Shown here: one piece after another, positions 61,325 through 64,000 of the stretch
How the letters are laid out: each line of letters begins with the position of its first letter
How positions within the stretch are numbered: the first letter of the stretch is position 1
Notes under the pieces: model-generated
The model's input: the letters and a program-made list of their open reading frames with translations, nothing else
Databases searched by the model: none
What the model was told of the DNA's origin: nothing
Origin: Scopulibacillus darangshiensis
GTDB lineage: Bacteria > Bacillota > Bacilli > Bacillales > Sporolactobacillaceae
Assembly: GCF_004341035.1 (NCBI RefSeq)
Contig: NZ_SLXK01000023.1
Span: forward strand, 1 to 64,000
DNA length: 64,000 nucleotides
Direction of reading: 5' to 3'
Made by a program: the position numbers and the translations under genes

Positions 61325-64000
61325 TCAAACAGTTTGTTTTTCTTTAATGCGTTTCTCCATCCGTAATTTGTCCCGCTCTAAAATAGGCTGCAGGTAGCGC
61401 CCGGTATAGGATTCAAGTGTCTCAGCGACCTTTTCCGGCGAACCTGTGACGACAATCGTTCCCCCGCCATCCCCGCCTTCGGGTCCAAGATCAATCAGGT
61501 AATCGGCTGTTTTGATCACATCAAGATTATGCTCAATAACGAGAACAGAATCCCCATTATCGACGAGCCGCTGCAATACGTCAAGCAAGCGTGAAATATC
61601 ATCAACATGAAGACCAGTTGTCGGTTCATCTAAAATATAAAGCGCTCGGCCCTTGGTCCTGCGATAAAGTTGCGATGCGAGCTTCACACGCTGCGCCTCA
61701 CCGCCTGACAATGTCGTGGCGGGCTGTCCAAGTGTCATATAACTAAGGCCCACGTCGTAAAGCGGTTCAATACGCCTTTTGATCCTTGGGATATTCTCAA
61801 AAAATTCCAAGGCTTGTTCAACAGTCATATCCAATACATCAGAAATCGTTTTACCTTTATATGTTACTTCAAGTGTTTCCCGATTATAACGTTTGCCCTT
61901 ACAAACTTCGCATGGCACATAAACATCCGGAAGGAAATGCATTTCGATTTTTATAATCCCGTCACCCCGGCATGCTTCACAGCGGCCGCCTTTGACATTA
62001 AAACTAAAACGGCCTTTTTTATAGCCTCTAATTTTTGCTTCATTCGTTTGCGCGAAAACCTCGCGAATCATATCGAACACACCTGTGTATGTTGCCGGAT
62101 TTGAACGGGGTGTCCTGCCGATCGGCGATTGATCTATGTCAATTACACGGTCGAGATTGTCGATACCTTTAACCTTCTGGTGCTGCCCCGGCTTATCTTT
62201 TCTGCCATGAAGCTTTTGCGCCAAACTTTTAAACAAAATATCATTCACAAGCGTGCTTTTGCCAGAACCTGATACACCTGTCACACATGTGAATAACCCA
62301 AGAGGGAAGTCAACACTGATATTTTTAAGGTTATTTTCACTGGCGCCAATCACCTTAATCACACGTTTTGCCGGCTTCCTTCTTTCAAATGGAACGGGAA
62401 TAAATTTAACGCCGGCTAAATACTTTCCTGTTAAAGATTGTGGATCCTTCATTAATTCGTCCGGTGAGCCCTGCGCTGTAATATAGCCTCCATGCGCCCC
62501 CGCACCTGGTCCAATATCGATAATATGATCTGCGGCAAGCATCGTGTCCTCATCATGTTCAACAACTAGCAGCGTATTGCCAAGCTCCCGCATTCTTATC
62601 AGTGTTTGTATTAATCGGTCGTTATCCCTCTGATGCAAACCAATGGAGGGTTCATCGAGAATGTAAAGCACACCCATCAACCGCGATCCGACCTGGGTAG
62701 CTAGTCTGATTCGTTGCGCTTCGCCGCCGGACAATGTCCCGGCCGCGCGGCTTAGTGTTAGATAATCCAAGCCGACATTTACTAGGAAGCCGGTTCTCTC
62801 AATGATTTCCCTTAAGATTAACCGAGCAATCGTTTGCTCTTTTTCTGTTAAATCCAATCCGTCAAAATAGGCTTGAACATCTCTTATGGATTGATCAGTG
62901 ACCTCACTAATATGTCTGCCGCCAACCTTTACCGAAAGTGCTTCGGGCTTCAACCGGTATCCGCTGCATGTCGGGCAAGGTTTCTTGGTCATGTACCCCT
63001 CCATTTGTTCACGAATATAATCTGAACCGGTTTCTTTGTAACGGCGGCTAATATTGTTCAAAACACCTTCGAAGGTGATATTGCTTTCCTTTACCTGACC
63101 GAAATCATTCTCATACGTGAAAAGAATCCGCTCTTTACCGCTTCCATATAAAATTTTATCCATCTGACTTTTCGGCAGTTTGCTAACAGCAACATACATA
63201 TCGATGCCATAATGATCGCAGACACTTTTCAATAGCTGTGGGTAGTATTGTGAACTTGTCGGCTCCCAAGGTGCAATCGCATGGTTTATTAGCGATTTAT
63301 CCCAATCCGGAACAACGAGATCGGCATCGACTTCAAGCTTCGTCCCTAAACCGTCACAAGCAGGACACGCCCCGAATGGACTATTAAATGAAAAGAGCCG
63401 CGGTTCAAGCTCACCGATTGAAAAACCGCAGTATGGACAGGCATGATGTTCACTGAAAAGCAGTTCCTCACCGTCGATGATATCGACGATCACCCTGCCA
63501 TCCGCCAGCCTCACCGCAGCCTCCAAAGAATCAGCAAGCCTAGACTGGATGCCGTCTTTGACAATAATCCGGTCAATCACTACTTCAATGTTATGCTTTT
63601 TGTTTTTCTCAAGCTTGATTTCATCGGCGATCTCCCTAAGCTCACCGTCGACACGGACCCTAACGTAACCCTTTTTTTTCATATCCTCGAGCACTTTAAC
63701 ATGCTCACCTTTGCGGCCTGATACAATGGGAGCAAGGATCTGCATTTTTGTCCGTTCGGGATATTCCAAAATCCGGTCAACCATTTGCTCAATCGTTTGT
63801 GAGCTGATTTCAATACCATGGTTCGGACAAACCGGATGTCCTATCCGTGCAAACAGCAATCTCAAATAATCATATATCTCAGTTACCGTTCCTACAGTTG
63901 ACCTAGGATTGCGGCTTGTCGTCTTTTGGTCAATAGAAATAGCCGGTGACAATCCTTCGATCGCATCAACATCCGGTTTATCCATTTGGCCAAGAAACTG
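61325..64000 (-). CDS. uvrA: Excinuclease ABC subunit A, 5' end outside window
   Basis: The frame is open to base 64000 and reads [20 protein letters not shown] at the edge, so about 65 N-terminal residues with the first Walker A are missing. Visible: zinc-finger cysteines ([26 protein letters not shown]), signature motifs [14 protein letters not shown] and [14 protein letters not shown], second Walker [14 protein letters not shown] and both Walker B stretches. Recognises DNA lesions with UvrB in nucleotide excision repair. An ATG within the gene at 63985 is not the start. Confidence 0.97.
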   Translation of the reverse strand, partial: QFLGQMDKPDVDAIEGLSPAISIDQKTTSRNPRSTVGTVTEIYDYLRLLFARIGHPVCPNHGIEISSQTIEQMVDRILEYPERTKMQILAPIVSGRKGEHVKVLEDMKKKGYVRVRVDGELREIADEIKLEKNKKHNIEVVIDRIIVKDGIQSRLADSLEAAVRLADGRVIVDIIDGEELLFSEHHACPYCGFSIGELEPRLFSFNSPFGACPACDGLGTKLEVDADLVVPDWDKSLINHAIAPWEPTSSQYYPQLLKSVCDHYGIDMYVAVSKLPKSQMDKILYGSGKERILFTYENDFGQVKESNITFEGVLNNISRRYKETGSDYIREQMEGYMTKKPCPTCSGYRLKPEALSVKVGGRHISEVTDQSIRDVQAYFDGLDLTEKEQTIARLILREIIERTGFLVNVGLDYLTLSRAAGTLSGGEAQRIRLATQVGSRLMGVLYILDEPSIGLHQRDNDRLIQTLIRMRELGNTLLVVEHDEDTMLAADHIIDIGPGAGAHGGYITAQGSPDELMKDPQSLTGKYLAGVKFIPVPFERRKPAKRVIKVIGASENNLKNISVDFPLGLFTCVTGVSGSGKSTLVNDILFKSLAQKLHGRKDKPGQHQKVKGIDNLDRVIDIDQSPIGRTPRSNPATYTGVFDMIREVFAQTNEAKIRGYKKGRFSFNVKGGRCEACRGDGIIKIEMHFLPDVYVPCEVCKGKRYNRETLEVTYKGKTISDVLDMTVEQALEFFENIPRIKRRIEPLYDVGLSYMTLGQPATTLSGGEAQRVKLASQLYRRTKGRALYILDEPTTGLHVDDISRLLDVLQRLVDNGDSVLVIEHNLDVIKTADYLIDLGPEGGDGGGTIVVTGSPEKVAETLESYTGRYLQPILERDKLRMEKRIKEKQTV

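Overview
The window reads as chromosome of a spore-forming, low-to-medium GC Firmicute of the order Bacillales that is not a close B. subtilis relative. Evidence: gene order shared with B. subtilis (cggR-gapA-pgk-tpiA-gpmI-eno; secG-est-rnr-smpB-ssrA; clpP/crh-whiA-yvcK-rapZ-yvcI-trxB; hisZGDBHAF-IE; hprK-lgt-ppaX-yvoF; yvlC-yvlD; uvrA), strong AGGAGG ribosome sites with frequent TTG/GTG starts, a CotD-type spore coat gene with a sigma-K-like promoter, and CggR, CtsR, TreR and cre-type operators. I cannot name the species.

Layout. 1-4.7 kb: an IS200/IS605-type tnpA cut by the window edge, then cysJ-cysI (sulfite reductase) behind a SAM riboswitch that has an extra terminator upstream. 4.7-11.3 kb: an ABC exporter whose ribosome site lies in a hairpin, then a minus-strand cassette dedA / GT2 glycosyltransferase / gtrA / YkoS-like GT-C protein / dedA that looks like an envelope glycosylation system with possible lipid-carrier recycling. 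11.5-16 kb: a YkvA-like protein, a two-component system, a divergent PepSY protein with acidic DGDGE repeats and a COG4705 membrane protein. 16.5-26 kb: ssrA and smpB, a complete trehalose operon (EIIA, treP, treA, treR) placed between smpB and rnr, then rnr, est and secG. 26-33.5 kb: the glycolytic operon under CggR. 33.5-41.3 kb: a glutaredoxin-like protein, sigL/rpoN, corA, asnB, cotD, tRNA-Arg(CCG), an amino-acid permease and an HMA-domain protein. 41.4-49.2 kb: clpP (CtsR-controlled), crh, whiA, yvcK, rapZ, a Nudix protein, trxB and a TPR protein. 49.4-55.9 kb: the whole histidine operon. 56-64 kb: a Ca2+/H+ antiporter, hprK-lgt-ppaX-yvoF, yvlC-yvlD and uvrA (5' end outside the window).

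Themes. Carbon-catabolite control is well represented: hprK, crh, a glucose-type EIIA, cre-like sites before the tre operon, sigL and the permease, and CggR/TreR sites. The most unusual content is intergenic. (1) A structured dispersed repeat of about 90-210 bp, with four small hairpins and compensatory base changes between copies, lies near 4.5, 31.0, 45.8 and 49.3 kb, with a decayed piece at 59.6 kb. Two copies begin exactly at a stop codon. (2) A second repeat, built of inverted modules, lies at 16.1, 47.3 and 57.2 kb. (3) A pair of long GC-rich palindromes at 26.06 and 41.26 kb also shows compensatory changes. (4) A 52-bp tandem duplication lies between rnr and the tre operon. All identifications come from reading the sequence and remembered family knowledge; no database search was run.
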